64,000 nucleotides of DNA, taken from contig JASCOV010000004.1 in assembly GCA_029960045.1 (NCBI GenBank), positions 352,427 through 416,426 of the forward strand. Direction: 5' to 3'. Shown here piece by piece: positions 34,364 through 43,420 of this stretch. The stretch is from Flavobacteriaceae bacterium PS02293 (lineage in GTDB: Bacteria > Bacteroidota > Bacteroidia > Flavobacteriales > Weeksellaceae). The first letter of the stretch is position 1. Each line of letters opens with the position of its first letter. The position numbers were made by a program, and so were the translations under genes. Under the pieces are notes generated by a model. The model worked only from the letters and a program-made list of their open reading frames with translations. It ran no database searches and was not told where the DNA came from.

Positions 34364-35989
34364 TCAATTATCATTTATAAATAATATGGCTTCGTAGTTC
34401 AACTGGATAGAATATCGGATTTCGGCTCCGAGGGTTGGGGGTTCGAACCCCTCCGAAGTCACTCTAAGGGAAAAGTCACTTTTATCAGTGATTTTTCCTT
34501 TTTTTTTACTTTGTAAAATGTTGTTAATTAGTAAGATAGATGATAGTGCGGAGTTGAGCTGGGGTGTTCGAAACGTATTTTCTGCAAATTCGAGTTTTTC
34601 ACTAAAAATCGAACACATTAGTGTTTTTTTTGTGTCATCATCACCTTTAGTATAGATTTGAGAGAGATTTGGTAAAATTTGTAGGGTCTGATGAAGTTTG
34701 TTTTTGATGTCAGTATTTGTACGGTTTAACTTTTGATTTTGCAAGTCAATTTCTAGTACGTCAATCTTTTTTTTACTTTCGTTTTTAATTATCTGATAAT
34801 CTTCAAAATCTAATTTATCCTCCAAGTATTTTTCACGAGCACTTTCTAAACGATTAGTCAAATTTGTAATTTTAGTAGAGATTTCTCTTTTCTGCGCATT
34901 GAGATTTTGCTCAATATTTTTAAAATTACTTAGAAGAATTTCTTTTATTAAATTACTAAATCCGACATTAAATTCGAATTTTTTCAACTCTCTTTCGAAC
35001 GTACAATTAACTAAATCAGAATTGTGTCTGTAACCACATTTAGAATTGCAATGATAATAGTAATAAATATTTTTCTTTCCTTTTGATCCGCTACCTGTAA
35101 TGTGCCCTCCGCATTTTGGACATTTCAAAAAACCTCTTAAGGGAAAATGATTGTTGGCAATTACTTTTCCTTGTGGTCTTTCTTCCCAAGTTTTTTCACT
35201 TAGAACTCTTTGAACTTTGTCGAATAAAGCCTCAGAAATTAAACTTTCGTGCGTCGCATCTACAAGGCAAGCTTCTTCATCTTTATAAGCTTTAATAAAT
35301 ATTTTGCCACAATACATTGGATTTTTGATTGCCCTGTAAAATGATGTACTACTAATGTTTGCTCCTTCCAAAGCATTCATCTTTAACCTGATTTGATTCG
35401 TAGTATATTTACCCTTAGCAATCTCATTAAATGCCCAGAGCATATTTGATGCTTCTGGTTCCTTAAGTCCAACATATTTTCTCCCGTCTTCAGTACACTT
35501 ATTGACGTAGCCATAAGACGCAGTTCCCATTAATCTGCCTTCTTTCTGTGCCCTTCTCATCCCGTAAAAAGTATTCAGAGCTCTGCGGTCATTTTCAACT
35601 TCGGGAGCGGCCAGGTAAATTGCTAACATCATCTTATTTTCTGGGACAGACATGTCTAAAGGTTGCTCAATAGCTTGAGGAGATATATTGTTTTTGTTCA
35701 GCAACTTAATCATTTGGTAAGCATCGCCAGCATTTCTGCTAAAGCGATCCCACTTTGTAAATAAAACTAAATTTGATTTTAGACCTCTTTTTTTTAGATA
35801 ATTAATATATTTTGTCCACTCAGGTCTGTTAAAGTTTTTTGCCGAATGATCTTCAAATATTATTTGCCCAATCGTTATTTGATTTTGATTGCAATATTTT
35901 TCTAATCTTTCGTGCTGATCTCTTTGTGAATAACCTTTGTCTGCTTGTTCATCGGTTGATACTCTTATATATAAATCTGCTATTAGCAT
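34364..35989 (-). CDS. Large serine recombinase (integrase)
   Basis: A 541-residue site-specific recombinase. The N-terminal resolvase domain starts YIRVSTDEQADKGYSQRDQ with the nucleophile S11. A recombinase domain follows (GYVNKCTEDGRKYVG to MYCGKIFIKAYKDE), then a zinc ribbon at about 290-320 (CPKCGG and HCNSKCGYRHN), and a coiled coil at about 345-420. The frame does not stop before the tRNA: the C-terminal stretch GFEPPTLGAEIRYSIQLNYE is the antisense translation of tRNA-Arg, and the stop comes after it. This marks the integration junction (attL) at the tRNA 3' end. The native C-terminus in the circular form could differ. Confidence 0.92.
   Translation of the reverse strand: MLIADLYIRVSTDEQADKGYSQRDQHERLEKYCNQNQITIGQIIFEDHSAKNFNRPEWTKYINYLKKRGLKSNLVLFTKWDRFSRNAGDAYQMIKLLNKNNISPQAIEQPLDMSVPENKMMLAIYLAAPEVENDRRALNTFYGMRRAQKEGRLMGTASYGYVNKCTEDGRKYVGLKEPEASNMLWAFNEIAKGKYTTNQIRLKMNALEGANISSTSFYRAIKNPMYCGKIFIKAYKDEEACLVDATHESLISEALFDKVQRVLSEKTWEERPQGKVIANNHFPLRGFLKCPKCGGHITGSGSKGKKNIYYYYHCNSKCGYRHNSDLVNCTFERELKKFEFNVGFSNLIKEILLSNFKNIEQNLNAQKREISTKITNLTNRLESAREKYLEDKLDFEDYQIIKNESKKKIDVLEIDLQNQKLNRTNTDIKNKLHQTLQILPNLSQIYTKGDDDTKKTLMCSIFSEKLEFAENTFRTPQLNSALSSILLINNILQSKKKGKITDKSDFSLRVTSEGFEPPTLGAEIRYSIQLNYEAILFINDN
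34388..34461 (+). tRNA. tRNA-Arg (anticodon UCG)
   Basis: A complete 74-base cloverleaf. The acceptor stem is GGCTTCG/CGAAGTC with one G-U pair, and the anticodon stem TCGGA/TCCGA holds loop TTTCGGC with anticodon TCG at positions 34-36. The variable loop is short, and the T stem-loop is GGGGG-TTCGAAC-CCCTC. The discriminator is A; CCA is not encoded. Its 3' half forms the left boundary of the island, and integration preserved the tRNA. Confidence 0.95.
34469..34507 (+). terminator. tRNA terminator
   Basis: GGAAAAGTCACT pairs with AGTGATTTTTCC (one G-U pair) around TTTATC and is followed by nine T. It lies within the antisense coding part of the recombinase gene and is probably part of the incoming element or the duplicated tRNA 3' flank. 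Confidence 0.85.
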
Positions 35990-36167
35990 AATGATAGTTT
36001 TTACATTAATGTTTTGATTTTTAGGTGAATATAGTATAATTTATCTTAAATTCCAATTAATATTTGGTATAATTCCAATTGGTAAGTAAATCGCACACAT
36101 ATTTTAGTTCAAGTTTGTTATATCGCCATTTATAAACAGATATATTTAGCTTAAATAGAAATTTTAT

Positions 36168-36634
36168 GTGCATATTCAAAGCATTACAAAGCCTTTGGAA
36201 AATTTAAAACCAATTATAGAAATATTACAAGCTCTAAATAAAGAACAAGAATTAAATGTTTTACCACGTTGGCTTGGTAGAAATAGGAACATAACTTATA
36301 AAAATCAATGGGCTTCTTTTGCGGGCTTAGTAAAAACAACTCAGAAGAAGTTTTTGATAAAATAATTCAAATGAATTTGTACAAATACTTATTAAGTAAA
36401 GATAAAGAATGGCTAAAAGAAAATAAAAAATTTCTTAGTGGGGATGCGATTAATTTTCTTGAAGTTATGAGTGACAAGTTTCCCAATGGAGTGTTGGATT
36501 TAAATAATTTTGAGTTATCAGATGATAATATTAAAATAATAGAATTTATGTTTGATGAATTAGAAAACCTCATTAATGAACAGAAAAATGAATTAATGAA
36601 AATTAAGCAGAGCTACATTAAAGATGAAACATAA
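36168..36634 (+). pseudogene. Small hypothetical gene, probably frameshifted
   Basis: Two frames overlap by about 58 bases: 36168-36365 (65 residues) and 36308-36634 (108 residues). The first begins with a plausible ATG and ends just after NQWASFAGL. The second continues in the +1/-1 frame as FCGLSKNNSEEVFDKIIQ and runs into an acidic, helical C-terminus (ELENLINEQKNELMKIKQ). The joint at about 36310-36330 suggests one ancestral protein of about 150 residues broken by an indel. Independent translation from the ATG at 36308 or 36371 remains possible. No known family recognised. Confidence 0.4.
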
Positions 36635-36907
36635 AGTTCTAATATATAAAATACTTGATTTATCATTTCATATGTTTACAAATATTAATCTTGCAGATCA
36701 AGCAAAAAATATATTCCTCTCACCATTATCAAGATGGTTGTAGCAATAGGATTAAGCAATTTAACATAATAATTTTTATAAACTTCAACCTTCTCTAATT
36801 ATTCTAATAACAATTTTTATAGTTCGATTTCCGCTCAAGTTTTATCATAGATAGAACTTGATTATAAAAACATATTTTATTGAAATTATTAAAATTCGGC
36901 CAGAATA

Positions 36908-38299
36908 TTACATTTTAAATCGCGGAATTTTCAGATGAATGTCGGTGCCTTTTCCTTTATTTGATTGTACGTCGATCTGTATACCTAGTAATAAGCTAAT
37001 CTTCTTTACAATAGAAAGTCCTAGTCCGCTACCTTTGATATGACGATGATCATTGGCTTCGGATCTGTAAAATTGATCGTAGATTTTATCCAAATCATCA
37101 GACAAAATTCCGATACCATGGTCACTCAGCGTACAATAAATCCAATCTCCTTTATTTTCAAGCTGAATGTTTATCTCACCATTATTATTTGAATATTTAA
37201 CAGCGTTTGAAATGATATTGTCAAAGATAATTGAAAGCATTGATTCATGTGATAAGACAAAATATTCTTTCATGTTTGAATTGTTTATTTTGATGCTTTT
37301 GGTATTTATTTTTTCTTTGCTCCTAGTTATTGCTCTGTCAATCAATTGGTTGATTGCGATAGGGAGGAGTTGGAAATTTGTGTCAAAATTTTCGAATCTT
37401 GCAAGCATCAGCAACTGACTCACCATCCCATTTATTCTATTAACTTCTTCAATACAAGATTTTATTTTCAAGACATATTCTTCAGTTTCTCGCGGTTTAC
37501 GAACAAGCAACTCAAGTGTTGTCTGTATAATTGCCAATGGTGTTCGAAGCTCATGAGAGGCATCAGTTGTAAACTGTTGTTCACGAAGAACTGCGTTTTC
37601 AATTCTATTGAGAAGTTCGTTAATATTATCAGATAATATATATAGTTCATCTCTATTAGCAGGAAGAGTGATTCTATCTTTAAGATTGTGAGCAGTGATA
37701 TTTTTGGTTGTCTGCATAATGACAAGGGCTGGACTTATACTTCGACCGGCGATATAACGAGTCAGAAAAAATAGAATGAGCAGGAAGAGAATGTAGGTTA
37801 TCACTAAAATATACTGTAAACTATTCAAAACACGGTATTGTGGTTTTATCGACATTGCAATAACGGTGTGTCCGAAACTTTGTCCATCCTCTTCAAGTTT
37901 GATCTGTATTTGTCTGATTGGCACCGAATCCAATTGAGAATCTATAAATTTTTCTTCGGTAGCCTCTGGATGTAGTATAAGATCTTTTTGCTCAAGATTG
38001 GGAGACTTATCAATACTTTTACCATTTTCATTGAATATTTGAATGAACACAGGATTCATATCCATCGTGTTGTGTTCTGATTGCTGCCATTCTTCTTTAT
38101 GAACGAGTGTTATCTTACCGTTTACCTTCGCACTTTTTTCCCGGTGGACATTTACCTCACGAGTCAGTTCCTCATTAATATCATAATTAACAGTAAAAGC
38201 TACTGTAATATAAATTGCAGAGAATATAAGTAGTGTCAAAACGGCAACACCAAATAGATTATAAAGTGATATTCGGTCTTTAAATGATAGATTCAGCAT
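36908..38299 (-). CDS. Membrane sensor histidine kinase (CusS-like architecture)
   Basis: A 463-residue kinase. Membrane helices lie at about 14-36 and 161-182, enclosing a periplasmic sensor domain of about 120 residues. A HAMP linker follows, then HisKA with phospho-H249 (FTTDASHELRTPLAII), and a HATPase with NAVKYSNNNGEI, DHGIGI and GSGLGLSI. The regulator gene is upstream on the same strand, three bases away. Island position beside metal exporters suggests sensing of copper, silver or zinc in the periplasm, but no metal-binding residue cluster is obvious in the sensor domain. Confidence 0.93.
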   Translation of the reverse strand: MLNLSFKDRISLYNLFGVAVLTLLIFSAIYITVAFTVNYDINEELTREVNVHREKSAKVNGKITLVHKEEWQQSEHNTMDMNPVFIQIFNENGKSIDKSPNLEQKDLILHPEATEEKFIDSQLDSVPIRQIQIKLEEDGQSFGHTVIAMSIKPQYRVLNSLQYILVITYILFLLILFFLTRYIAGRSISPALVIMQTTKNITAHNLKDRITLPANRDELYILSDNINELLNRIENAVLREQQFTTDASHELRTPLAIIQTTLELLVRKPRETEEYVLKIKSCIEEVNRINGMVSQLLMLARFENFDTNFQLLPIAINQLIDRAITRSKEKINTKSIKINNSNMKEYFVLSHESMLSIIFDNIISNAVKYSNNNGEINIQLENKGDWIYCTLSDHGIGILSDDLDKIYDQFYRSEANDHRHIKGSGLGLSIVKKISLLLGIQIDVQSNKGKGTDIHLKIPRFKM

Positions 38300-38302
38300 A
38301 AA

Positions 38303-38965
38303 TTATTCGTCTTTCGCAATGAAGCCTCGTCCTCTTATTGTTTTTATTCTCTCATCACTTGGGGTAATGCCAAGTTTCTTTCTAATTCCGTTAATAAAAA
38401 CATCAATAATATTGGCATCATATTCATAATTGATACCCCAAACATGGTGGAGAATTTCTGTACGTGATTTGACAAGCCCTTTATTTTTAACCAAAAATTT
38501 TAAGAGTTCATATTCAGTCTGTGTCAGAGGAATTTCAGTTTTATTCCTGAAAACCTGAAACTTTTCAGAAAAGATGGTTATATCACCTAAGTAATAATCT
38601 TCTTGTTCTATTGTTCTTGAATACACATTAATTCGCGCAACGAGCTCTTCGAAACTAAAAGGTTTTTTAATGTAATCGTTTGCTCCAGATTCTAAACCAT
38701 CAATAATATCTCCCAAGGTGTCTCGAGATGTCAGGAAAATGATAGGTGTCTTTTGATTATTTTTTCTAATTCTTTTACAAACCTGCAAGCCCGAAATTTC
38801 AGGAAGCATCCAATCCAAAAGGATCAGGTCGAATCTTTTGTTGACTGCTTTAATTAAACCATTATTTCCGTCTTTTGCAGTTTCTATCTGATGACCTTCT
38901 TCCGACAGACCTTCCTTAAGAAGTTGCAGCAATTTTTCCTCATCTTCTATTATCAAAATTTTCAT
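38303..38965 (-). CDS. OmpR/PhoB-family response regulator
   Basis: A 220-residue regulator: receiver domain with E7/D8 acidic pocket (IIEDEE), phospho-acceptor D51 (LILLDWMLPE) and the lysine in IKKPFSFEE, then a winged-helix DNA-binding domain (LTQTEYELLKFLVKNKG, HVWGINYEYDANIIDVFI). It is co-transcribed with the kinase downstream. A pair of CTTAAGA direct repeats 11 bases apart at 39331 is a candidate binding site, in the divergent region towards the island cargo genes. Confidence 0.94.
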   Translation of the reverse strand: MKILIIEDEEKLLQLLKEGLSEEGHQIETAKDGNNGLIKAVNKRFDLILLDWMLPEISGLQVCKRIRKNNQKTPIIFLTSRDTLGDIIDGLESGANDYIKKPFSFEELVARINVYSRTIEQEDYYLGDITIFSEKFQVFRNKTEIPLTQTEYELLKFLVKNKGLVKSRTEILHHVWGINYEYDANIIDVFINGIRKKLGITPSDERIKTIRGRGFIAKDE

Positions 38966-39032
38966 TCCTTTATGTATAGCCTATTAAAGAGATATGCTTT
39001 TGAAATAAACCTAATTCCTTTGACGTTCATGA

Positions 39033-39064
39033 CAAAAATAATAAATTCTAACACTTCAAAGTTA
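39033..39064 (-). promoter_or_regulatory. Two candidate -7 boxes for the regulator-kinase operon
   Basis: On the minus strand TATTTTTG (39040 to 39033) and TAACTTTG (39064 to 39057) both match TAnnTTTG upstream of the response regulator start at 38965. They would give leaders of about 60-90 bases. Confidence 0.4.
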
Positions 39065-39330
39065 ATTAGTGGTCTGTTTTTAAAATATTATTATCTAAGG
39101 TAATCTTGAGTTTGGAATATAAAGCTCCATTTAAAATCCAATGTTTTTAGCTTACATACGATATTATCTATAGTTTTTAAAGAGTATTAAATAAAATGAG
39201 TTCCATTATTCATTTTAAAATTATTTTTAGAGCCAAAAGGAATATTACTTTCGATTCTTTGATTTTATGAGAAGTATTATACTGATCGAACGAATAAATA
39301 AAATATGCAATTGAATTATTTTCATGCTTT

Positions 39331-39348
39331 CTTAAGATTTCCTTAAGA
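39331..39348 (+). promoter_or_regulatory. Candidate OmpR-family operator (CTTAAGA direct repeat)
   Basis: CTTAAGA occurs at 39331-39337 and 39342-39348, start-to-start 11 bases, the spacing of PhoB/OmpR boxes. It lies about 37 bases upstream of a TAGTTTTG -7 box and 366 bases from the adjacent OmpR-type regulator gene. Binding is an inference. Confidence 0.45.
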
Positions 39349-39384
39349 ATACGACTCTTGTTATTTTGGACGAGTCGAATATGT

Positions 39385-39392
39385 TAGTTTTG
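39385..39392 (+). promoter_or_regulatory. Candidate -7 box (TAGTTTTG)
   Basis: It matches TAnnTTTG on the plus strand, downstream of the direct repeat at 39331. A TTTG at 39365-39368 precedes it by 16 bases. It would give a leader of about 120 bases to the methyltransferase-like gene at 39518. Confidence 0.45.
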
Positions 39393-39517
39393 CAGCAGAT
39401 AAATCGATTTAGTACAGGATTTTATCTAGATAAGTTAAAATTCTATTTGTTTGAGTAGAAAAACAACTCATAAAATGATCATATCTGTTAACTTTTTTTA
39501 TTTAAAATTTTCTCAGC

Positions 39518-40258
39518 ATGCCTTTAAAACAAGAATTGGAAGACCAGGGAAATTGGCTGTTTAAAAACAGAAGTTTTTTGCCTATTGGTATTTTACTGAT
39601 AGGGCTGGTTGTTTTTATACAAACTGTATTACTTCAGGAAGAGGCTCAATGTACTATTGATTATGAAATTTTTTGTCTTTCAGTAAGTTTATTAGGTTTA
39701 GCTGTCAGAATATATACAGTTGGTTTTACTCCAAACAATACATCAGGAAGAAATACAAAGCAAGGACAGGTCGCAGATCAGCTCAATACATCCGGAATAT
39801 ATGGTATAGTGAGAAATCCTTTATATCTGGGGAATTTTTTCATGTGGCTAGGTTTAGCACTGATGACCACAGAAGTTTGGTTTATTATCTCATTTATTCT
39901 TTTTTATTGGATTTATTATGAAAGGATTGTTTTTGCGGAAGAGCAATTTTTAGAAAGAAAATTTGGAGCACAATATACTAACTGGGCAACTGAAGTTCCC
40001 GCATTTATTCCTAATTTTTCTCTATTTAAAAATAATGATTTGACTTTCAGTACTAAAAAAGTTCTTTTAAAAGAAAAGAATGGATTATTCGCAATCTTTT
40101 TAATTTTTACTGTTTTTGAATTGTTCTCTGAAACGATAAAACAACATGAGCATTACAATATGATTTTTATCGGAGGTTTTATAGTAACTATGTTACTATA
40201 TGTAGTAATTAAAGTTATTAAAAAAAATCCCTTTACCGATAAAATAAAATCGAATTAG
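39518..40258 (+). CDS. Isoprenylcysteine carboxyl methyltransferase (ICMT)-like membrane protein
   Basis: A 246-residue protein with about five to six membrane helices. VRNPLYLGNFFMWLGLALM and YYERIVFAEEQFLERKFGAQYTNWATEVPAFIP form the SAM-binding signature of the ICMT/PEMT-like methyltransferase superfamily. Bacterial members of this group are often placed next to metal-efflux genes, and their substrate (lipid or protein thiol) is undefined. The last 60 residues add two hydrophobic segments not needed for the family core. It is the first gene downstream of the candidate OmpR-type operator. Confidence 0.82.
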   Translation: MPLKQELEDQGNWLFKNRSFLPIGILLIGLVVFIQTVLLQEEAQCTIDYEIFCLSVSLLGLAVRIYTVGFTPNNTSGRNTKQGQVADQLNTSGIYGIVRNPLYLGNFFMWLGLALMTTEVWFIISFILFYWIYYERIVFAEEQFLERKFGAQYTNWATEVPAFIPNFSLFKNNDLTFSTKKVLLKEKNGLFAIFLIFTVFELFSETIKQHEHYNMIFIGGFIVTMLLYVVIKVIKKNPFTDKIKSN

Positions 40259-40562
40259 TTTAAAGTACAAACGTTATGCATCAAGAATAAGAGATCAGTT
40301 CAGTATTTCTGATCAAATGTTATTCTTCTAAAACTACATTTCTATTAAGCGATTATACACTTCTTAATAAGTCATTTTTTATTGTTGCTTCCGGGAAATA
40401 TTATCGGTTTGGAGCTTTTGTTAGTGCTTAAAGAATTATGATTAAGAGATAACCTAAGATTATAAAAAAGAAAATATTATTTAGTTCACATTCTGTAGGA
40501 GATTAAAAACAATCAACCAATTTTCATTGCTGTTTTAGCTACAATCACAATTCATAGTATAC
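40259..40562. other. Intergenic region with no supported feature
   Basis: About 300 bases of AT-rich sequence between the methyltransferase-like and HD-domain genes. I see no convincing promoter box, terminator hairpin or coding frame. Confidence 0.5.
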
Positions 40563-41147
40563 ATGTGCCAAATTTTGAATAAAGTTGAAAATTACGTCAA
40601 CGAATTACTTGATCATTCAGCAAGCAGAAATCTATTGTTTCATAGTTTGGGTCATACAAAAGAAGTAGTAAATGCTGTAAATGAAATTTGCAAGCATTCT
40701 AATGTGACTGAAAATGAACTCAATGTTTTAATAGTTGCGGCGTGGTTTCATGATTGCGGATATGTAAAATATTACATTGGACACGAAGAGGAGAGTAGTA
40801 GGATTGCAGAATTTTTTCTTACTGGTCTTAACTGTGATAGAGAATTTATCAAACAGGTAATCAAATGTATCAACGCTACAAAATATTCTCACATACCCTC
40901 AACGTTGGCAGAAAAAATAATTCGTGACGCAGATATGTATCATCTATGCAAACCTAATTATCATATTTACGAAGAATTATTGAGAAGAGAGCTTGAACTT
41001 CATCAGGGTTTTTCTCTAAGTGATAAAGAATGGCAAGTGCAGAACTATGAGTTTTTAAAAAATCATCAGTACCATACAGAATATGGACAAAAAGTATTGA
41101 ATCACTCCAAAGAAATTAATATGCAAATTGTTAAGGAAAACATTTAA
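40563..41147 (+). CDS. HD-domain phosphohydrolase
   Basis: A 194-residue soluble protein with the HD metal-site order H31 (FHSLGHTKEV), H63-D64 (AAWFHDCGY), a further histidine in GHEEES and a late aspartate in IIRDADMYH. This fits small HD hydrolases acting on nucleotides or phosphomonoesters. The length is normal for the group. No partner in the neighbourhood gives the substrate. It lies between the ICMT-like and endonuclease genes in the island. Confidence 0.85.
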   Translation: MCQILNKVENYVNELLDHSASRNLLFHSLGHTKEVVNAVNEICKHSNVTENELNVLIVAAWFHDCGYVKYYIGHEEESSRIAEFFLTGLNCDREFIKQVIKCINATKYSHIPSTLAEKIIRDADMYHLCKPNYHIYEELLRRELELHQGFSLSDKEWQVQNYEFLKNHQYHTEYGQKVLNHSKEINMQIVKENI

Positions 41148-41203
41148 CTAAAAACTCCATTTTATAATTATTAACTCATTCATTATTTATACACTACATT
41201 AAA

Positions 41204-42982
41204 ATGAAAAAATCAATTTTCGCTTTCTTTTTGAGCTTCACATTTTCTTCAATTTTTGCTCAGTTACCACCAAATTATTACAGCAGTGCCACGGGCCTTA
41301 CCGGGGCAGCACTTAAAAGTCAATTAAAATCAATTATAACCAATGGTCATATCGATAAAGGATACAATTCATTATTAAATGGTTTTCAAAGTTCAGATAA
41401 AGATTATTTTTATGAAAACGACGGAACAGTTTTAGATATGTATTCGGAAAATCCTACCGGTTCAGATCCTTATAACTTTAATCACGGAACTAATACTTGT
41501 GGATCCTATTCAAATGAAGGAGATTGTTATAATAGAGAGCACATTATACCGCAAAGCCTTTTCAATCAAAATTTACCGATGAGATCTGATATACATTTTG
41601 TAACACCTACAGACGGCAAGGTCAATGGGATGAGATCAAATTATCCTTTTGGAAAGGTTGGCACTGCCTCATTTACCTCTTTAAACGGATCTAAGTTAGG
41701 AAGTTCTGTTTCATCAGGATATTCAGGAACTGTTTTTGAACCTATAGATGAATTTAAGGGCGATGTTGCGAGAATGATTTTTTACTTTGTGACCAGATAT
41801 GAAACACAAATTGCAGGATTCTCCAGTGGGAATATTTTGGGAAACTCTGCATATCCAGGTCTTCAGGTTTGGGAACTAAATCAGTTACTATCGTGGAATA
41901 CCTTAGATCCAGTCTCATCATTTGAGATTGCAAGAAACAACGCATCCTATGTTTATCAGGGCAATAGAAATCCATACATTGACAATCCCGGTTTTGTAAA
42001 CTTAGTTTGGGGATCAACGACTATAGATACCCAAGCACCTTCAGCTCCTCTAAATTTGGTGGCAAGTAATCCAACTGCTAACACGATAGCATTGGGTTGG
42101 ACTGCATCTACTGATAATATTAGTGTTACCGGATATGATGTCTACGTAAATGGAGTCTTAAAAGCTACTGTTTCAGGAATTAACACTACTATACAAAACT
42201 TAAATCCAGCAACAACTTACAATTTCTATATTATTGCTAAAGATGCTGCCGGTAATCTTTCAACTCAAAGTAATGTAGCTACAGGAACAACATTAGAAGG
42301 ATCAACTGGAGGAACAGTAACTTGTGGAACCGAAGATTTTTCAAATATTCCATCTACAAGTACTTCCACATACTCCACACAAACATGGACAAGTAATAAT
42401 ATCATGTGGACTGCGACCGACGCTCGAATTGACGAAACGATTACAGGTAAGGCAATAACCGTTAAGGATGGCAGTTTAACAAGTTCTGCAGTTTCTGGAG
42501 GAATTCAAAGCCTTACGGTAAAGACACAATTAAAATATTCAGGAACAGCAAATAACCTAAATGTAGAAATAAACGGAGTGTTGATCGGGACAATTCCTTA
42601 CAGTAGTACAGTGGCTACAACAACAATTAACAACATTAATATTTTAGGAAGTGTTGTTATCAAATTAATTAATCCTATTTCTGGGAATAGGGTAGCAATT
42701 GATGACCTTTCTTGGACTTGTGCAGCATTGTCAGCTGAAGAATCTTCAAAAACTAATATATTTACTATTTATCCAAATCCAGCTAAGAATCAAGAATTAT
42801 TTATAAGAGGTGAAAATCTTAAGAAATTTACAAATGCAAAGATTTATGATTTTTCAGGTAAACTAATTTTAAATATTCTTAACCCATTTAAATCGTCTAA
42901 CAAAATTGACATCACAGGTTTTGCAAAAGGCACTTATATGTTGATATTAGATGGTAATTATTCAAAATTTATTGTAGATTAA
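41204..42982 (+). CDS. Secreted endonuclease I with FN3 and T9SS sorting domains
   Basis: A 592-residue exported nuclease. A signal peptide (FAFFLSFTFSSIFAQ) is followed by an Endonuclease_1 (EndA/NucM) domain at about 25-270, with the catalytic histidine H113 in CYNREHIIPQSLF and the metal region SDIHFVTPTDGKVNGMRSN. A fibronectin III domain lies at about 275-363 (NLVASNPTANTIALGWTAS), then a beta-rich domain. The C-terminus is a type A T9SS sorting domain (IYPNPAKNQELFI, KIYDFSGKLI, ITGFAKGTYMLIL). It should be secreted or surface-held and degrade extracellular DNA. Its host must carry a type IX system. Confidence 0.93.
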   Translation: MKKSIFAFFLSFTFSSIFAQLPPNYYSSATGLTGAALKSQLKSIITNGHIDKGYNSLLNGFQSSDKDYFYENDGTVLDMYSENPTGSDPYNFNHGTNTCGSYSNEGDCYNREHIIPQSLFNQNLPMRSDIHFVTPTDGKVNGMRSNYPFGKVGTASFTSLNGSKLGSSVSSGYSGTVFEPIDEFKGDVARMIFYFVTRYETQIAGFSSGNILGNSAYPGLQVWELNQLLSWNTLDPVSSFEIARNNASYVYQGNRNPYIDNPGFVNLVWGSTTIDTQAPSAPLNLVASNPTANTIALGWTASTDNISVTGYDVYVNGVLKATVSGINTTIQNLNPATTYNFYIIAKDAAGNLSTQSNVATGTTLEGSTGGTVTCGTEDFSNIPSTSTSTYSTQTWTSNNIMWTATDARIDETITGKAITVKDGSLTSSAVSGGIQSLTVKTQLKYSGTANNLNVEINGVLIGTIPYSSTVATTTINNINILGSVVIKLINPISGNRVAIDDLSWTCAALSAEESSKTNIFTIYPNPAKNQELFIRGENLKKFTNAKIYDFSGKLILNILNPFKSSNKIDITGFAKGTYMLILDGNYSKFIVD

Positions 42983-42999
42983 TAACTTCACTACTTTAT

Positions 43000-43029
43000 G
43001 ACAAAGACCGATTTTATTCGGTCTTTGTC
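43000..43029 (+). terminator. Terminator-like hairpin after the endonuclease gene
   Basis: GACAAAGACCGA pairs perfectly with TCGGTCTTTGTC (12 bp) around TTTTAT, 18 bases after the stop. No T-run follows, so terminator activity is inferred from position. Confidence 0.65.
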
Positions 43030-43408
43030 AATTATAGTTCACTTGTAGAGATTCAATATTGGCCTGTTAGCATGTCTTAAATTATATATTGTTATCCTTA
43101 AAAACTAATATCAACATGATTTTAAATAACCCAGATCAAAATGTCTTAAAATTATGTAAAGTAAATTTTAAGTGTTAAAAAAAGTTGTTGGTTTAATATT
43201 TTCGCTGCATTTATCAGATCTTATTAATTTGTGTTTCGATAAAGAAAAAAAGCTTTGTATGTATCATTCAGCTTTAAATTTTAAATAAACCCAATCTTAA
43301 ATGTTATGTCAACTTGCGATTCTAATGTTTTTTAAAATTTTAGTAATCTTTTAACTAAAACTCCAATATTATTATTCCTTATTAATACATTTGTTAAAGT
43401 AAATTATT
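43030..43408. other. Intergenic region, no coding feature seen
   Basis: About 380 bases of AT-rich sequence without a supported frame, between the endonuclease terminator and the -7 box of the Cys-rich gene. An operator for the metal operon could lie in it, but no clear repeat stands out. Confidence 0.45.
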
Positions 43409-43416
43409 TATCTTTG
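43409..43416 (+). promoter_or_regulatory. Candidate -7 box (TATCTTTG), near-leaderless
   Basis: It matches TAnnTTTG and lies four bases before the ATG at 43421. If used, the mRNA for the Cys-rich protein would start at about the ATG. A TTTG at 43390-43393 is upstream, with a 15-base spacer. Confidence 0.5.
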
Positions 43417-43420
43417 TAAC

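Larger units (their letters stand above)
39065..39517. other. Divergent intergenic region (regulatory)
   Basis: No coding frame is supported here. The region separates the response regulator operon from the plus-strand cargo genes. It holds an 11-base-spaced direct repeat, a short inverted repeat (CGACTC at 39352-39357 and GAGTCG at 39372-39377) and a TAnnTTTG box. The remainder is plain AT-rich sequence. Confidence 0.5.

Noticed and set aside
34388..34461. Protein segment GFEPPTLGAEIRYSIQLNYE as a true recombinase domain
   Set aside because: It is the antisense translation of a well-formed tRNA-Arg, so it reflects the integration site and not a protein domain.
36372..36731. Possible coding remnant after the small frameshifted gene
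   Set aside because: A 23-codon frame at about 36671 has no relative that I recognise and is below what chance gives in AT-rich DNA.
38891..39103. 70-codon plus-strand frame opposite the response regulator start
   Set aside because: It overlaps the regulator gene 5' end and its promoter boxes; composition is hydrophobic by chance, with no family match.
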